A stretch of DNA of 64,000 bases from Paramicrobacterium agarici (lineage in GTDB: Bacteria > Actinomycetota > Actinomycetes > Actinomycetales > Microbacteriaceae), in contig NZ_PDJE01000001.1 in NCBI RefSeq assembly GCF_002563955.1, forward strand, positions 2,666,001-2,730,000, read 5' to 3'. The notes beneath the pieces are model-generated. The model was not told where the DNA came from and searched no databases. It was given only the letters and a program-made list of their open reading frames with translations. Position numbers and translations under genes: made by a program. Within the stretch, counting starts at the first letter, position 1; each line of letters begins with the position of its first letter. Shown here one piece after another: positions 38,751 through 47,043 of this stretch.

Positions 38751-38930
38751 GGGAACTCCCCCTCTGTCATGAGCCTGAGAGCTTCGCCGCTGCTGAGCGA
38801 CTTTCACCGTGGGCGGGAGCAGTCGCTCCGCTTTTCAGAGTGGCCAGATCGATGCGGTATGAGACCTGAGAGATTGGCGGGGAGGCTTGCTCCTTCGGTG
38901 CTCGACGTATCGAGCTCTCCCGCATCGTGC
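38751..38930 (-). promoter_or_regulatory. Tandem glycine riboswitch upstream of gcvT-gcvH-gcvP
   Basis: Read on the minus strand, aptamer 1 begins near 38930 with GCGGGAGAGC, has AAGGAGCAA (38895-38887) and CTCTCAGG (38872-38865). Aptamer 2 follows with GGTGAAAG (38808-38801), CTCTCAGG (38781-38774) and the closing CAGAGGGGGAG near 38756. These are the Rfam gcvT element core motifs twice over, the cooperative two-aptamer form. It ends about 40 nt before the gcvT start. No clear intrinsic terminator is visible in that short spacer, so control of ribosome access is possible. Confidence 0.9.
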
Positions 38931-39141
38931 GTGCGGCCCAGTATTCGGTTGCACGCACAGCTTATCTTGCTGCGCGACGAAACTCGATGGAGACTCTGTC
39001 GGGGTCTCTGCCCGGTTATCGCGGGCACCCCTTCGCTCGTCACTTCTCCACAGGATCGAAGAGAACACACGTTCGAGCCAAGTTATCCACATTCATAGTC
39101 TTTCTCGAATAAATGTCGGTGGTTCGTGGTGGAATTGGTGC
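38931..39141. other. Intergenic region between the glycine riboswitch and the HNH gene
   Basis: 211 bp holding both outward promoters. It contains a perfect DnaA-box consensus TTATCCACA (39083-39091), a one-mismatch copy TTCTCCACA (39044-39052), and TAGTCT (39096-39101) as a possible -10 for the HNH gene. No gene was seen. Confidence 0.5.
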
Positions 39142-40701
39142 ATGGATGAGTTCAGAGATTCCCCTCCGGACCCGGGCAATTGGGGTCCGGCGGATGGGAG
39201 AGATGAGTTATATCGACCGCCGCCGACAGATTCGAACGAGCAGCCATGGGGCGATCCTCGATTCGAAGAATCCGAGCCTGACGAGTCGGCACATGCGGAA
39301 TCCGAACCAGAGACGACCGGCTCGGATCAGTCGCCGCAGCCCTCTGGAGCGGATGCTGTAGCGAGCGCGTTGCGTGAGCAGTTGGATGGTGTTGTTGCTG
39401 ATTCTCGTGCGATCTCGGCGGCGGAAGCGTCGCGCATGCGCGGCATCTACGGGATGCTGCAGGACGCTTTGGCACACCCGGGCGTGTTCATTCCGATGCG
39501 GGATGGGGCAACGCAGGCGGATCTTGACGCGGAGGCTGAGGGGTGGGTGCGGTCTTCTTTGGCGCAGGAGATCGGTGCGGCGATCGGTGTCACGAAGGGT
39601 CACGCGCAAGGCCTGCTCAACGATGCCGAGTTGCTGTGCGAGAAGCTCTCGTCAACATTCGGCGCTTTAGAGGCTGGTGAGATTACGCGGCAGCATGTCG
39701 ACGCGATGCTGCGTCAAGCCGTCAGTCTCGATGCTGGTGAGGCGGCCGCGTTCGAAGCGGAAGCACTGCCGAAAGCAATGGTGCAGTCGGCGACGCAGTT
39801 TGCTCGTGCTGCGGTCAAGATTCGGGAGGGTTTGTTTCCGGAGACGATCACGGAACGTCGCACGGAGGCGGTGAAGCAGCGTCGGGTGGAGTGTTACGGC
39901 ACCCAAGACGGCATGGCAGTCCTGTCTTTGTATGGTCCGGTCGAGGTGGTGCAGAGCCTTGTGAATGCGGCCACGCGGACGGCGCGGGCATTGAAAACCG
40001 CCGGCGACGACCGCACACTGGCGCAGATCGAAGCAGATGCTGTCACTGATGCCCTGATGAAAGGCTTCACCACCGACGGGCCTAAACCCGGTGTTGGTGC
40101 GTCCGGGGTGGGCGCTGACCGTCTGGGTGGGATTCGTCCGACCGTGCATGTCACCGTCCCCGTCATGACGTTGCTCGGACACTCCAACGAGCCGGGGCAG
40201 TTGGACGGATACGGCCCCATCGCCCCCGACATCGCACGCGAGTTGGCGGCACGGGCACCGAGTTTCACCCGGTTGTTGACGCACCCGGAGACCGGGGCGG
40301 TGCTGTCGGTGGGGCGTGACAGTTATGCGGTGCCGGCGGATCTGAAACGAACCGTGCGACTGCGCGATGAAACGTGCACCGGCATCGGCTGCGACAGGCC
40401 TGCCACGATCTGTGACCTGGATCACATCGAACAATGGCAACACGGAGGCGAAACAAAGTTGTCGAATCTGCAGCCCGGATGCGAACAGCACCACATGCTC
40501 CGACACCACACCATGTGGCAGGTCCACACCGACGGCGACCGGATCGAATGGGTCTCACCACTCGGCATCACCTACCAGGTGCCACGCACCTCCAACGTCC
40601 AATTCCTGAAGACGGGCGCCGAGGACAAGGCGACGGTGAGCGGCGAGGCCGCAGCAGATGATGATCAGCGGGAGGCGCTACCCGAAGAACCCCTGTTCTG
40701 A
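39142..40701 (+). CDS. DUF222 and HNH endonuclease domain protein (13E12 family)
   Basis: 519 residues. An acidic, disordered N-terminus (about 1-75) precedes the helical DUF222 domain (about 75-380). A C-terminal HNH domain follows (DETCTGIGCDRP, then CDLDHIEQWQHGG with Asp427-His428, then the CEQHHMLRHH stretch). This family occurs in many copies in actinobacterial genomes (13E12 repeats in mycobacteria); its biological role is not settled. Codon use (more TTG, GTT, GGT) is less GC-biased than in the neighbours, which suggests a mobile or recently acquired history. No ribosome site precedes the ATG. Confidence 0.87.
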   Translation: MDEFRDSPPDPGNWGPADGRDELYRPPPTDSNEQPWGDPRFEESEPDESAHAESEPETTGSDQSPQPSGADAVASALREQLDGVVADSRAISAAEASRMRGIYGMLQDALAHPGVFIPMRDGATQADLDAEAEGWVRSSLAQEIGAAIGVTKGHAQGLLNDAELLCEKLSSTFGALEAGEITRQHVDAMLRQAVSLDAGEAAAFEAEALPKAMVQSATQFARAAVKIREGLFPETITERRTEAVKQRRVECYGTQDGMAVLSLYGPVEVVQSLVNAATRTARALKTAGDDRTLAQIEADAVTDALMKGFTTDGPKPGVGASGVGADRLGGIRPTVHVTVPVMTLLGHSNEPGQLDGYGPIAPDIARELAARAPSFTRLLTHPETGAVLSVGRDSYAVPADLKRTVRLRDETCTGIGCDRPATICDLDHIEQWQHGGETKLSNLQPGCEQHHMLRHHTMWQVHTDGDRIEWVSPLGITYQVPRTSNVQFLKTGAEDKATVSGEAAADDDQREALPEEPLF

Positions 40702-40978
40702 CGAGCCATCCCCGGCCGACCATGGGCTGGCCGACGATGTCGTCGGCGGCACTGCCTGCCAGTTTTGCAGGACCGCACCGGGGAGGCGCTAAGGGAAGTT
40801 CCTGGGCCTGAACCTGAGCAGAGCCACTGCTCGGGCGGTCAACGCTATCCCAAACCTGAGCGACGAAAGCCGCCAGAGCGATCAGCGCTGCCCGGGCAAT
40901 GGGCATTGCCGGAGCGATCAGCGCTGCCCGGGCAATGGGCATTGCCGGAGCGATTAGCGCTGCCATCGCAGTCGGCAC
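40702..40978. other. Repeat-bearing intergenic region after the HNH gene
   Basis: 277 bp. It contains a compact hairpin (40730-40747: an 8-bp stem) that could end the HNH transcript, and a 36-bp tandem repeat. Open frames cross it on both strands and translate the repeat as 12-residue units, but they have no ribosome site or known family, so no gene is called. Confidence 0.5.
40876..40964. repeat. 36-bp tandem repeat, about 2.5 copies
   Basis: Unit begins GAGCGATCAGCGCTGCCCGG; copies at 40876-40911, 40912-40947 and a partial, slightly changed copy from 40948. Each full unit holds the inverted repeat GGCAATG-GG-CATTGCC. The length is a multiple of three, so both strands stay open. Confidence 0.88.
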
Positions 40979-41536
40979 TCACGCATGAACTCGAAGAGTA
41001 CCGATCACAAGGTCAAGCATCCGTGAACGTTGAGGCGCATCATCGTCCGTCGGCGTTGCCAAACACACACCGAGCAGAAGTGCCGTCACGTCGTCTGCAG
41101 CAACATCGCCTCGAAGGGTGCCCTCTCGTACTCCAGCACTCAGAATGGTGTCAATAGCCGCAGTAATACGCTGCCGCGTCGATGGCGTCGCAATGCGCCC
41201 AGCCGCCCAGCCCGACCGAAGCGTCTCAATGATCCCACGCTTCGCCATCACGAATTCGGCATAGCGCCTCACCCAAGCTTCAAGCGCCTTTTCCGCTGGA
41301 AACCGCTGAAGGAGGTCGTCTGCACTCGCCGTGACTTCGTCGAGTTCCGCTGCATACACCGACTCCACGAGAGCTTCACGCGTCGCAAAGTGCCGATAGA
41401 GGGTGCCGATTCCCACACCAGCCTCGCGAGCAATGCCTTCGAGCGAGGCATTGCCATCCGTCGCAAACGCTCGACGAGCGACTGCGACGAGGTTATCTCG
41501 GTTGCGCTTCGCATCTGCCCGCAACGGCTTCGCCAC
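40979..41536 (-). CDS. TetR/AcrR-family regulator (aldo-keto reductase neighbour)
   Basis: 185 residues from a GTG behind AGGGGG; an upstream in-frame GTG at 41566 is possible. The N-terminal HTH reads ASLEGIAREAGVGIGTLYRH (about 31-50). The C-terminal ligand domain matches the SBP/TetR_C_33-like type with VREGTLRGDVAADDV. It diverges from the aldo-keto reductase gene over two near-identical palindromes, the expected self- and target-operators. Confidence 0.88.
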   Translation of the reverse strand: MAKPLRADAKRNRDNLVAVARRAFATDGNASLEGIAREAGVGIGTLYRHFATREALVESVYAAELDEVTASADDLLQRFPAEKALEAWVRRYAEFVMAKRGIIETLRSGWAAGRIATPSTRQRITAAIDTILSAGVREGTLRGDVAADDVTALLLGVCLATPTDDDAPQRSRMLDLVIGTLRVHA

Positions 41537-41581
41537 GTCTCCCCCTATCTGTGCACCAGAACGCACGTCTGGAAAATCTCT

Positions 41582-41639
41582 TTAAGTGGAGGCGCCTCCG
41601 TTAATGCTACCGTTCGATTAAGCGGAGCCGCCTCCGCTT
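41582..41639. promoter_or_regulatory. Twin operators for the TetR regulator
   Basis: Site 1 is centred on 41593/41594 with a perfect GGAGGCGCCTCC core. Site 2 (41620-41639) is AAGCGGAGCCGCCTCCGCTT, a 20-bp palindrome with one mismatched pair. Both share GGAG and CCTCCG half-sites and their centres are 36 bp apart. They fill the divergent promoter region of the TetR and aldo-keto reductase genes. Confidence 0.75.
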
Positions 41640-41669
41640 CTCATCATGACATATCGAAAGAAGCCACGC

Positions 41670-42581
41670 ATGCACACGGACTCACTCTCCTCACGCCACA
41701 CCACGTCGCTCCACGCCGGCGGCACCGGCAGGTTAGCGAATCACACGGTCTCACGAATCGGCTACGGCGCTATGCAACTCGAACGTTTGGCAGACGATCA
41801 CCGCGCGGCCGTCGCGCTCCTTCGCCGCATCATCGAACTCGGTGTGACCCACATCGATACGGCACAGTTCTACGGTGATGGCGTGGTCAACGACATGATC
41901 CGCGATGCCCTCACACCTGACGACAACGTTGTGGTTGTGACGAAAGTCGGAGCAGACCCCAGCCACAACAGCGAGCACCCGATTCGCACGGCCCAACGCC
42001 CAGACCAGCTGCGATCGAGCGTCGAAGACAATCTGCGAAGCCTCGGGCTCGATCAGATTCCCGTCGTGAACCTGCGCCGGTTCGACGTGGGCCCCGGACT
42101 TACCGTCGAAGGCGATCAGATTGTGGATATCGACGATCAGATCGAGGTCATGACGAACCTGCGCGACGAAGGAAAGATCGGCGCCATTGGCCTGAGTTGC
42201 GTTTCCCTCGACAGTCTGCAGCGCGCACTCCCCGTGGGAATCGCGTGCGTTCAGAACTGGTACAGCCTCATAGCCCGAGACCACGAAGACATGCTCGAGC
42301 TCTGCAGCGCCGAAAATGTCGCGTGGGTACCGTTCTTCCCGCTCGGAAGCGCGTTCCCGCAGCACGCCAAGGTGACAGATGAACCACGGGTGCGCGCCGT
42401 CGCCGACAAGCTCGGCACGTCACCGGCACTTGTCGGCCTCGCCTGGCTGCTTCGCCACTCCCCCAACACGCTCCTCATTCCCGGAAGCGCGAACCTCTCA
42501 CATATGGAGACGAACCTCACTGCGGGCGATGTGCCGCTCACCGACTCCATGATGAGCGCACTCGGCGCAATACCGTCGTGA
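41670..42581 (+). CDS. Aldo/keto reductase
   Basis: 303 residues from the ATG at 41670, which has AAAGAAG six bases upstream; an ATG at 41646 is possible. The TIM-barrel motifs are VTHIDTAQFYGDG (catalytic Asp and Tyr), VVTKVG (catalytic Lys) and a C-terminal NADP site around LLIPGSANLSHMETNL. The usual catalytic His position reads VVNLRR, so His appears replaced, as in the YdbC-like branch. Probably a target of the divergent TetR. Substrate unknown. Confidence 0.87.
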   Translation: MHTDSLSSRHTTSLHAGGTGRLANHTVSRIGYGAMQLERLADDHRAAVALLRRIIELGVTHIDTAQFYGDGVVNDMIRDALTPDDNVVVVTKVGADPSHNSEHPIRTAQRPDQLRSSVEDNLRSLGLDQIPVVNLRRFDVGPGLTVEGDQIVDIDDQIEVMTNLRDEGKIGAIGLSCVSLDSLQRALPVGIACVQNWYSLIARDHEDMLELCSAENVAWVPFFPLGSAFPQHAKVTDEPRVRAVADKLGTSPALVGLAWLLRHSPNTLLIPGSANLSHMETNLTAGDVPLTDSMMSALGAIPS

Positions 42582-42634
42582 TAGCAGCGACACCGATTGT
42601 TACGGGATGCTGACCGGCTCCATTTTTCGTTCTG

Positions 42635-42682
42635 GTCAGAATGACAGTAAGATGGTTCCCGAGTAAAAGTCAGATTGACTTT
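42635..42682 (+). promoter_or_regulatory. Twin operator upstream of the NrtR-like gene and NAD operon
   Basis: Site 1 (42635-42645) is GTCAGAATGAC; site 2 (42666-42682) is AAAGTCAGATTGACTTT, a perfect 17-bp palindrome containing GTCAGATTGAC. Centres are 34 bp apart. Site 1 lies just before TAAGAT (42648-42653, a likely -10) and site 2 just after the expected transcription start, a repressor layout. Confidence 0.65.
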
Positions 42683-42696
42683 AACAGGAGGTGACC

Positions 42697-43374
42697 ATGG
42701 CGGAGTCCATCAATCTCGCCGTATCCACGGTCATCTTCGCCCTGCGTCCGCACCCGGACACACAGCATCCGGTTCTCTGGCTTCCGCTCGTACGACGCGT
42801 ACGCTCGCCCCACAAGGGCCTCTGGGCGCTGCCGGGTGGACCCCTCGGCAGCACAGAGGATCTCGCAGCATCCGCTCGCCGCAACCTGCACGAGACGACG
42901 CAGCTGACCCCCCGCTACCTTGAGCAGCTCTACGCGTTCGGGCGTCCCGACCGCTCCGATGACCGGACCGTATCGATCGTGTACTGGGCCCTCGTGCACG
43001 CCGATGTGGCAAGCGCGGGCGTCGAAAGCGACAACGTGCGCTGGTTTCTCGCCGATGAGCTGCCCAAACTCGCTTTCGACCACTCACAGATCGTCGAGTA
43101 CGCGCTGTGGCGCCTGCGCAACAAGATGGAGTACTCGCGCATCGCCGCCGCGCTGCTCGGTGAGACGTTCACGCTCTCAGAGCTGCGTGAGGTTCATGAG
43201 GTCGTGCTCGAACGAACGCTTGACCCCGCGAACTTCCGTCGGCAGATCGAATCGACGGGCCAAGTAGTGGCGACCGAGCAGTTCCGCACAGGCGGAAGAC
43301 ATCGTCCCGCGCGGCTCTATCGCCACGATCACTCGATCGAACTCGCAGACAACGGACCCCTCACCGGCCGATGA
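42697..43374 (+). CDS. nrtR: NrtR-like transcription regulator (Nudix plus winged helix)
   Basis: 225 residues. The N-terminal Nudix fold keeps the box outline (Gly48, Glu54, Arg62, Glu66) but two metal-binding Glu positions are Asn63 and Thr67, so hydrolysis is probably lost. The C-terminal 80 residues (FTLSELREVHEVVLERTLDP, then NFRRQIESTG) are the NrtR winged helix. NrtR regulators sense ADP-ribose and repress NAD synthesis genes. It sits 25 bp before nadA and behind twin palindromes. The ATG has AGGAGG four bases upstream. Confidence 0.84.
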   Translation: MAESINLAVSTVIFALRPHPDTQHPVLWLPLVRRVRSPHKGLWALPGGPLGSTEDLAASARRNLHETTQLTPRYLEQLYAFGRPDRSDDRTVSIVYWALVHADVASAGVESDNVRWFLADELPKLAFDHSQIVEYALWRLRNKMEYSRIAAALLGETFTLSELREVHEVVLERTLDPANFRRQIESTGQVVATEQFRTGGRHRPARLYRHDHSIELADNGPLTGR

Positions 43375-43399
43375 CGGCCACCTCCCAAAGGACACAGCC

Positions 43400-44680
43400 A
43401 TGAACACGACGGCATCTGTCGACCTGACCATCCGAGACATCTCAGCAGCATCGCCGGACGGTGTCTGCACGACAGACCTCCTGACTGCGCCGTGGGACGT
43501 CGACGTCTCCCCCGGCTACGGTCCGGGCGCATCGATGGACGACGCCATTCCCGCCGCCGCACCGCGTCAGGGTGAGCTGCCCGACGAGTACCGCCGGGCA
43601 TCTGACGATGAGCTGGATCTGAGAATCCGCGCAGCCAAACAGACGCTCGGCGACCGCGTCGTCGTGCTCGGCCACTTCTACCAGCGCGACGAGGTCGTGC
43701 AGTACGCGGACTACGTCGGCGACTCGTTCCAGCTTGCCAACGCAGCTAAGGCTCGAACGGATGCTGAAGCCATCGTGTTCTGCGGCGTGCACTTCATGGC
43801 AGAGACCGCCGACCTGCTCTCGGGTGCCAACCAACGCGTGATCCTGCCGAACCTTGCCGCCGGCTGCTCGATGGCCGACATGGCCAACATCGATCAAGTC
43901 GAAGAGTGCTGGGAGCAGCTCGCCGAGGTCTACGGCACGGAGCCCGACGCCGACGGGCGCGTGCCCGTGATTCCCGTGACGTACATGAATTCTTCTGCGG
44001 CGATCAAGGGCTTCTGCGGGCGCAACGGCGGAATCGTGTGCACATCATCGAACGCCGAGACCGTGCTCGAGTGGGCGTTCGAGCGAGGACAGCGCGTACT
44101 GTTCTTTCCCGACCAGCACCTCGGCCGCAACACGGCAAAGCACATGGGCATTCCACTCGAGCAGATGCCGCTGTGGAACCCTGCACGCCCCCTCGGAGGC
44201 AACACGACCGAGGCACTCAACGACGCGCGAGTGCTGCTGTGGCAGGGGTTCTGCTCCGTGCACAAGCGCTTCACGGTGAGTCAGATCGAGAAGGCCCGCC
44301 AGGACGATCCGAACGTGCGAGTGATCGTGCACCCGGAATGCCCCATGGAGGTCGTCGACGCAGCAGACGAGTACGGGTCAACCGACTACATCACCAAGGC
44401 AATCGCCGCGGCGACGGAACCCACGACATTCGCGATCGGAACCGAGATCAATCTCGTGCAGCGTCTCGCTGCCGAGTACCCGCAGCACACGATCTACTGC
44501 CTCGACCCGATCGTGTGCCCGTGCTCCACGATGTACCGCATCCACCCGGGCTACCTCGCCTGGGTGCTGGAAAGCCTTGTCGGCGGCGTCGTCGAGAACC
44601 GCATCGAGGTCTCGGACGATGTCGCTGAACCGGCGCGAATCGCGCTCGAACGGATGCTCGCGGCAAAGCCGAAGGCCTGA
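43400..44680 (+). CDS. nadA: Quinolinate synthase
   Basis: 426 residues. Conserved stretches are VVLGHFYQRDEVVQYADYVG near residue 90, IVFCGVHFMAETA, and the C-terminal CPCSTMYRIHP, with cysteines available for the 4Fe-4S cluster. It condenses iminoaspartate with dihydroxyacetone phosphate to quinolinate. It has an N-terminal extension of about 65 residues relative to the shortest homologues, as other actinobacterial NadA proteins do. AAAGGA precedes the ATG. First enzyme gene of the NAD operon. Confidence 0.94.
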   Translation: MNTTASVDLTIRDISAASPDGVCTTDLLTAPWDVDVSPGYGPGASMDDAIPAAAPRQGELPDEYRRASDDELDLRIRAAKQTLGDRVVVLGHFYQRDEVVQYADYVGDSFQLANAAKARTDAEAIVFCGVHFMAETADLLSGANQRVILPNLAAGCSMADMANIDQVEECWEQLAEVYGTEPDADGRVPVIPVTYMNSSAAIKGFCGRNGGIVCTSSNAETVLEWAFERGQRVLFFPDQHLGRNTAKHMGIPLEQMPLWNPARPLGGNTTEALNDARVLLWQGFCSVHKRFTVSQIEKARQDDPNVRVIVHPECPMEVVDAADEYGSTDYITKAIAAATEPTTFAIGTEINLVQRLAAEYPQHTIYCLDPIVCPCSTMYRIHPGYLAWVLESLVGGVVENRIEVSDDVAEPARIALERMLAAKPKA

Positions 44681-44682
44681 CC

Positions 44683-46191
44683 GTGTCACACGTGATCGTC
44701 GTGGGTTCCGGCATCGCCGGACTTACGGTAGCGCTGCGCGCCTCAGCCGAGCACGACGTGACGATCGTCACGAAAGATGCTCTCGGAGACGGCAACACTG
44801 CACGGGCGCAAGGCGGCATCGCCGGGGTGCTGTGCGATGATGACTCGGTCGACGCACACATCAACGACACCGTGCGCGCCGGGGCAGGGCTCTGCGACGA
44901 AGACGCCGTTCGCGTGCTGTGCAGCGAGGGCCCCGAGCGCATTCGCGGCCTCGCGGCAGCTGGCGTGGACTTCGATACCGACGGCACCGGTTTTGCCCAA
45001 GGCCTTGAAGCCGCACACTCGTATCCGCGCGTCGTGCACGCGGGAGGCGATGCCACAGGGCGAGCAATCGCACGCACGCTGGCACAGCGCGTGCGGGAAC
45101 GCCGGATACCCGTGCTCGAGAACTCCCTTCTGATCGACCTCGTCGTGCGGGACGACGCTGTCGTCGGAACGGATGTTCTCACGCCCACCGGCCCCATCCG
45201 GATGCTGGCCGAGACCACGGTCATCGCCACGGGTGGCAGTGGACAGCTGTATGAACGAACGACGAACCCGCGCGGCGCTACCGGGGACGGTGTGGCCGCC
45301 GCCCTGCGCGCGGGCGCCCGCATCGCCGACGCCGAGTTCTATCAGTTTCACCCGACCGCCCTCGCCGGCAGCGGATTTCTCATCTCGGAGGCCGTACGAG
45401 GCGCCGGAGCTGTTCTGCGCGACAACACCGGCCGACGATTCATGCTCGACGTCGACCCACGCGCCGAACTCGCCCCGCGAAGCACCGTCGCGCTTGCTCT
45501 CGCACGCACGATGGCCGCGCAGGACGGCGCGCCGGTGCTGCTCGACGCCACGGGCGTGCCGCGGCTTGCCGAGCGCTTTCCCACGCTCACCGCGGCTGTT
45601 GCGCAGGCCGGTCTTGACTGGACGAGTGAGCCCGTGCCGGTCACTCCTGCGGCGCACTACTGGATGGGCGGCATCGAGGTGGACCTCGAGGGACGGACGA
45701 CCGTTGAGGGGCTCGTCGCCGTTGGAGAAGCCGCGCACACGGGTGTGCATGGCGCAAACAGGCTCGCATCGAATTCTCTGCTCGAAGGAGCGGTCTTCGC
45801 CGAGCGCGCGGCCGCCGCTGTGCCGCGCGGCAACAAGCGACAGCATCCGCCCCTGTCACCTGCCGTGACCGAGATCGTGGCGCCTGCGCTCGACCGCAGC
45901 GATCTTCAGCGCCTCGCCTGGAGCGCGCTCGGCCTCGAGCGATGCGAATCGTCACTCAACGACGCCATCTGTCGGCTCAATGCGTGGGATGCAGAGGCAT
46001 CGCTCACGCCGATCACGCGTGAGGGCCTTGAGAACCGCAACCTTCTGCTCGTCGCGCGCGTCATTGCGCGACAGGCACTCGCCCGGCGTGAGACCCGCGG
46101 GGCGCACGCGCGCCTCGACTACCCCGACGCCGACCCCGAACAGGCGCGATCCGTCACCACCGCACTAGCCCAGGAGGCTCTCGCATGCTGA
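44683..46191 (+). CDS. nadB: L-aspartate oxidase
   Basis: 502 residues of the succinate dehydrogenase/fumarate reductase flavoprotein family. FAD motif VVGSGIAGLTVAL at the N-terminus, ARAQGGIAGVL, and FHPTALAGSGFLISEAVRG. It oxidises L-aspartate to iminoaspartate, the NadA substrate. It starts at a GTG 2 bp after nadA and overlaps nadC by 7 bp. Confidence 0.93.
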   Translation: MSHVIVVGSGIAGLTVALRASAEHDVTIVTKDALGDGNTARAQGGIAGVLCDDDSVDAHINDTVRAGAGLCDEDAVRVLCSEGPERIRGLAAAGVDFDTDGTGFAQGLEAAHSYPRVVHAGGDATGRAIARTLAQRVRERRIPVLENSLLIDLVVRDDAVVGTDVLTPTGPIRMLAETTVIATGGSGQLYERTTNPRGATGDGVAAALRAGARIADAEFYQFHPTALAGSGFLISEAVRGAGAVLRDNTGRRFMLDVDPRAELAPRSTVALALARTMAAQDGAPVLLDATGVPRLAERFPTLTAAVAQAGLDWTSEPVPVTPAAHYWMGGIEVDLEGRTTVEGLVAVGEAAHTGVHGANRLASNSLLEGAVFAERAAAAVPRGNKRQHPPLSPAVTEIVAPALDRSDLQRLAWSALGLERCESSLNDAICRLNAWDAEASLTPITREGLENRNLLLVARVIARQALARRETRGAHARLDYPDADPEQARSVTTALAQEALAC

Positions 46192-47042
46192 CCGCATCCC
46201 ACATCGACCGTGTCGTTCAGCTGGCGCTCGACGAAGACGCGCCGTGGGGAGACATCACGAGCGAGACGTTCATTCCCGCAGGGACCCGAGCCACAGCCGT
46301 GCTGAGCGCTCGTGAGCCCGGCGTGCTCGCGGGCGGCGACGTCTTCGCTGCGGCTTTTCGCCTGACGAGCACTGACACCGGGGTCACGGTGCACGTCGCC
46401 GACGGCGAGCGCTTCAGCGCGGGCGAGACGCTCGCAACCGTGTCCGGCCCCGCGAGAGGACTGCTTCGAGCCGAACGCATCGGACTCAACTTCTGTCAGC
46501 GCCTCTCGGGCATTGCGACCGTGACAAGCGCTTTCGTTGCCGCCGTCGACGGAACGGGCGTGCGCATCGCCGACACGCGCAAGACGACGCCTGGGCTTCG
46601 CGCACTAGAACGTCACGCCGTGCGATGCGGCGGCGGCCACAATCACCGGTTCAGCCTCTCGGACGCCGTGATGGCGAAAGACAATCATCTCGCCGTGCTG
46701 ACCTCGCGCGGCATGTCGGTGACCGAGGCGATCCGAGCCGCTCGCGCACGCCTCGGCCACACGACGACAATCGAGGTCGAGGTCGATCGCATTGACCAGA
46801 TCGAACCCGTGATCGCTGGAGGGGCCGACATCATCATGCTCGACAACTTCACACTCGACGAGCTGCGCGAGGGCGTCACTATCGTCGACGGGCGCGCCGT
46901 CGTCGAGGCGAGCGGGAATGTAACGCTCGAGACGGTGCGCGGCATTGCGGAGACAGGCGTCAACGTGATCTCGTCAGGGGCGCTGACCCACAGCATCCGG
47001 TCGCTCGATCTGGGCCTCGACATGATCGTCGACGGAGTGTGA
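46185..47042 (+). CDS. nadC: Nicotinate-nucleotide pyrophosphorylase (carboxylating)
   Basis: 285 residues. Motifs: DEDAPWGDITSE, the phosphoribosyl-binding RIADTRKTTPGLRALERHAV, GGGHNHRFSLSDAVMAKDNH, and a C-terminal ASGNVTLETVRGIAETGVN. Converts quinolinate and PRPP to nicotinate mononucleotide. It completes the de novo NAD route with nadA and nadB and ends 1 bp before the desulfurase gene. Confidence 0.94.
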   Translation: MLTASHIDRVVQLALDEDAPWGDITSETFIPAGTRATAVLSAREPGVLAGGDVFAAAFRLTSTDTGVTVHVADGERFSAGETLATVSGPARGLLRAERIGLNFCQRLSGIATVTSAFVAAVDGTGVRIADTRKTTPGLRALERHAVRCGGGHNHRFSLSDAVMAKDNHLAVLTSRGMSVTEAIRAARARLGHTTTIEVEVDRIDQIEPVIAGGADIIMLDNFTLDELREGVTIVDGRAVVEASGNVTLETVRGIAETGVNVISSGALTHSIRSLDLGLDMIVDGV

Positions 47043-47043
47043 C

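Noticed and set aside
39044..39091. DnaA boxes as a replication origin
   Set aside because: Only two boxes, no AT-rich unwinding region, and no dnaA, dnaN or rpmH nearby.
40876..40964. Tandem repeat as a CRISPR array
   Set aside because: Copies are directly adjacent with no spacers, and no cas gene is near.
40568..40978. A minus-strand ORF translating the 36-bp repeat as a repeated AALIAPAMPIAR-like unit
   Set aside because: It overlaps the HNH gene end, has no ribosome site, and the opposite strand is equally open because the unit is 36 bp. Kept only as a repeat.
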